Source of the DNA: JBDTVS01 sp040007095
GTDB taxonomy: Bacteria > Acidobacteriota > Vicinamibacteria > Vicinamibacterales > CAVVIG01
Reading direction: 5' to 3'
DNA: 64,000 nt
NCBI GenBank assembly: GCA_040007095.1
Contig: JBDTVS010000090.1
Span: 122,425-186,424, forward strand
In this document: positions 63,901-64,000 of the stretch, one piece after another
Layout: every line of letters starts with the position of its first letter
Position numbering within the stretch: the first letter of the stretch is position 1
Notes under the pieces: model-generated
What the model was told of the DNA's origin: nothing
What the model saw: the letters and a program-made list of their open reading frames with translations, nothing else
Databases searched by the model: none
Made by a program: the position numbers and the translations under genes

Positions 63901-64000
63901 CTGTCGTTAGTATGCCATATCTAGCATGACTGGCCGGGGCATGGGTTCTTCCGCGAGTAGCAGTTCAATGCTCCTCGACAGTAACCGCGGCCGGCACGCG
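63901..64000. other. Window end, no feature
   Basis: About 100 nt upstream of the toxin remnant; no gene or clear promoter recognised. Confidence 0.3.

Overview
The window (about 63-65% GC by eye) reads as a chromosomal stretch of an Acidobacteriota bacterium, most likely class Vicinamibacteria (Vicinamibacterales). This is an inference from gene families and not from a marker gene. It rests on two DUF1592/DUF1552 secreted c-haem loci, several copies of a secreted family carrying a W-E-G-[DE]-[ST]-L motif, periplasmic ankyrin proteins, Tat-exported amidohydrolases, a PQQ dehydrogenase with its own cytochrome c, and one PEP-CTERM protein. No rRNA, tRNA, CRISPR array, phage or complete insertion sequence was seen.

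Layout. 0-4 kb: PEP-CTERM protein and a large multidomain secreted nuclease. 4.5-9.4 kb: an OpuC/EgtU-type ABC transporter (ATPase plus permease-receptor fusion) converging on egtB-egtD, the two core ergothioneine genes; a transport/biosynthesis cluster for ergothioneine is the best reading. 9.6-10.8 kb: TauE/SafE and DUF1634 membrane pair. 10.9-11.2 kb: a roughly 290-nt imperfect palindrome. 11.2-16.8 kb: ankyrin - DUF1592 - DUF1552 operon. 17-21 kb: small ORF, palindromic repeats and an M16 peptidase. 21-23.6 kb: dihaem cytochrome c and PQQ dehydrogenase. 23.6-26.5 kb: MBL-fold protein and two secreted family proteins. 27-31 kb: a large hybrid histidine kinase. 31-38 kb: lipoprotein, beta-propeller protein, acyl-CoA synthetase, and a membrane-protein operon that ends in a 27-residue protein. 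37.7-38.2 kb: two gene remnants. 38.2-42 kb: secreted family protein, dihaem cytochrome c, SelO. 42.0-42.7 kb: three palindromic repeats in a row. 42.7-48.2 kb: second DUF1592 - DUF1552 - ankyrin operon. 48.4-54 kb: phosphotriesterase-like protein, YtcJ-like amidohydrolase, DUF6152 protein and two more secreted family proteins. 54-57 kb: frameshifted DUF4239 gene, 33-residue membrane protein, aldo/keto reductase and SDR. 57-59.9 kb: two divergent non-haem iron dioxygenases, one with clearly lower GC. 60-64 kb: almost only broken genes (cytochrome, YnfA, flavoprotein, response regulator, histidine kinase, HigB-like toxin) with one intact antitoxin.

Most unusual content. Seven copies of a giant-palindrome repeat (A-G, mostly 155-170 nt, one deleted to 75 nt) share a central hairpin whose pairs covary, but carry at least three unrelated, internally complementary outer stems. 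Several are flanked by TA, as in Tc1/mariner-IS630-type MITEs. One copy abuts the stop codon of egtD. Another, with its centre deleted, lies in frame inside the signal-peptide coding region of a secreted protein. Together with the gene remnants at 26.6, 31.2, 37.7-38.2 and 60-64 kb this suggests a genome with much small-element mobility and ongoing decay.
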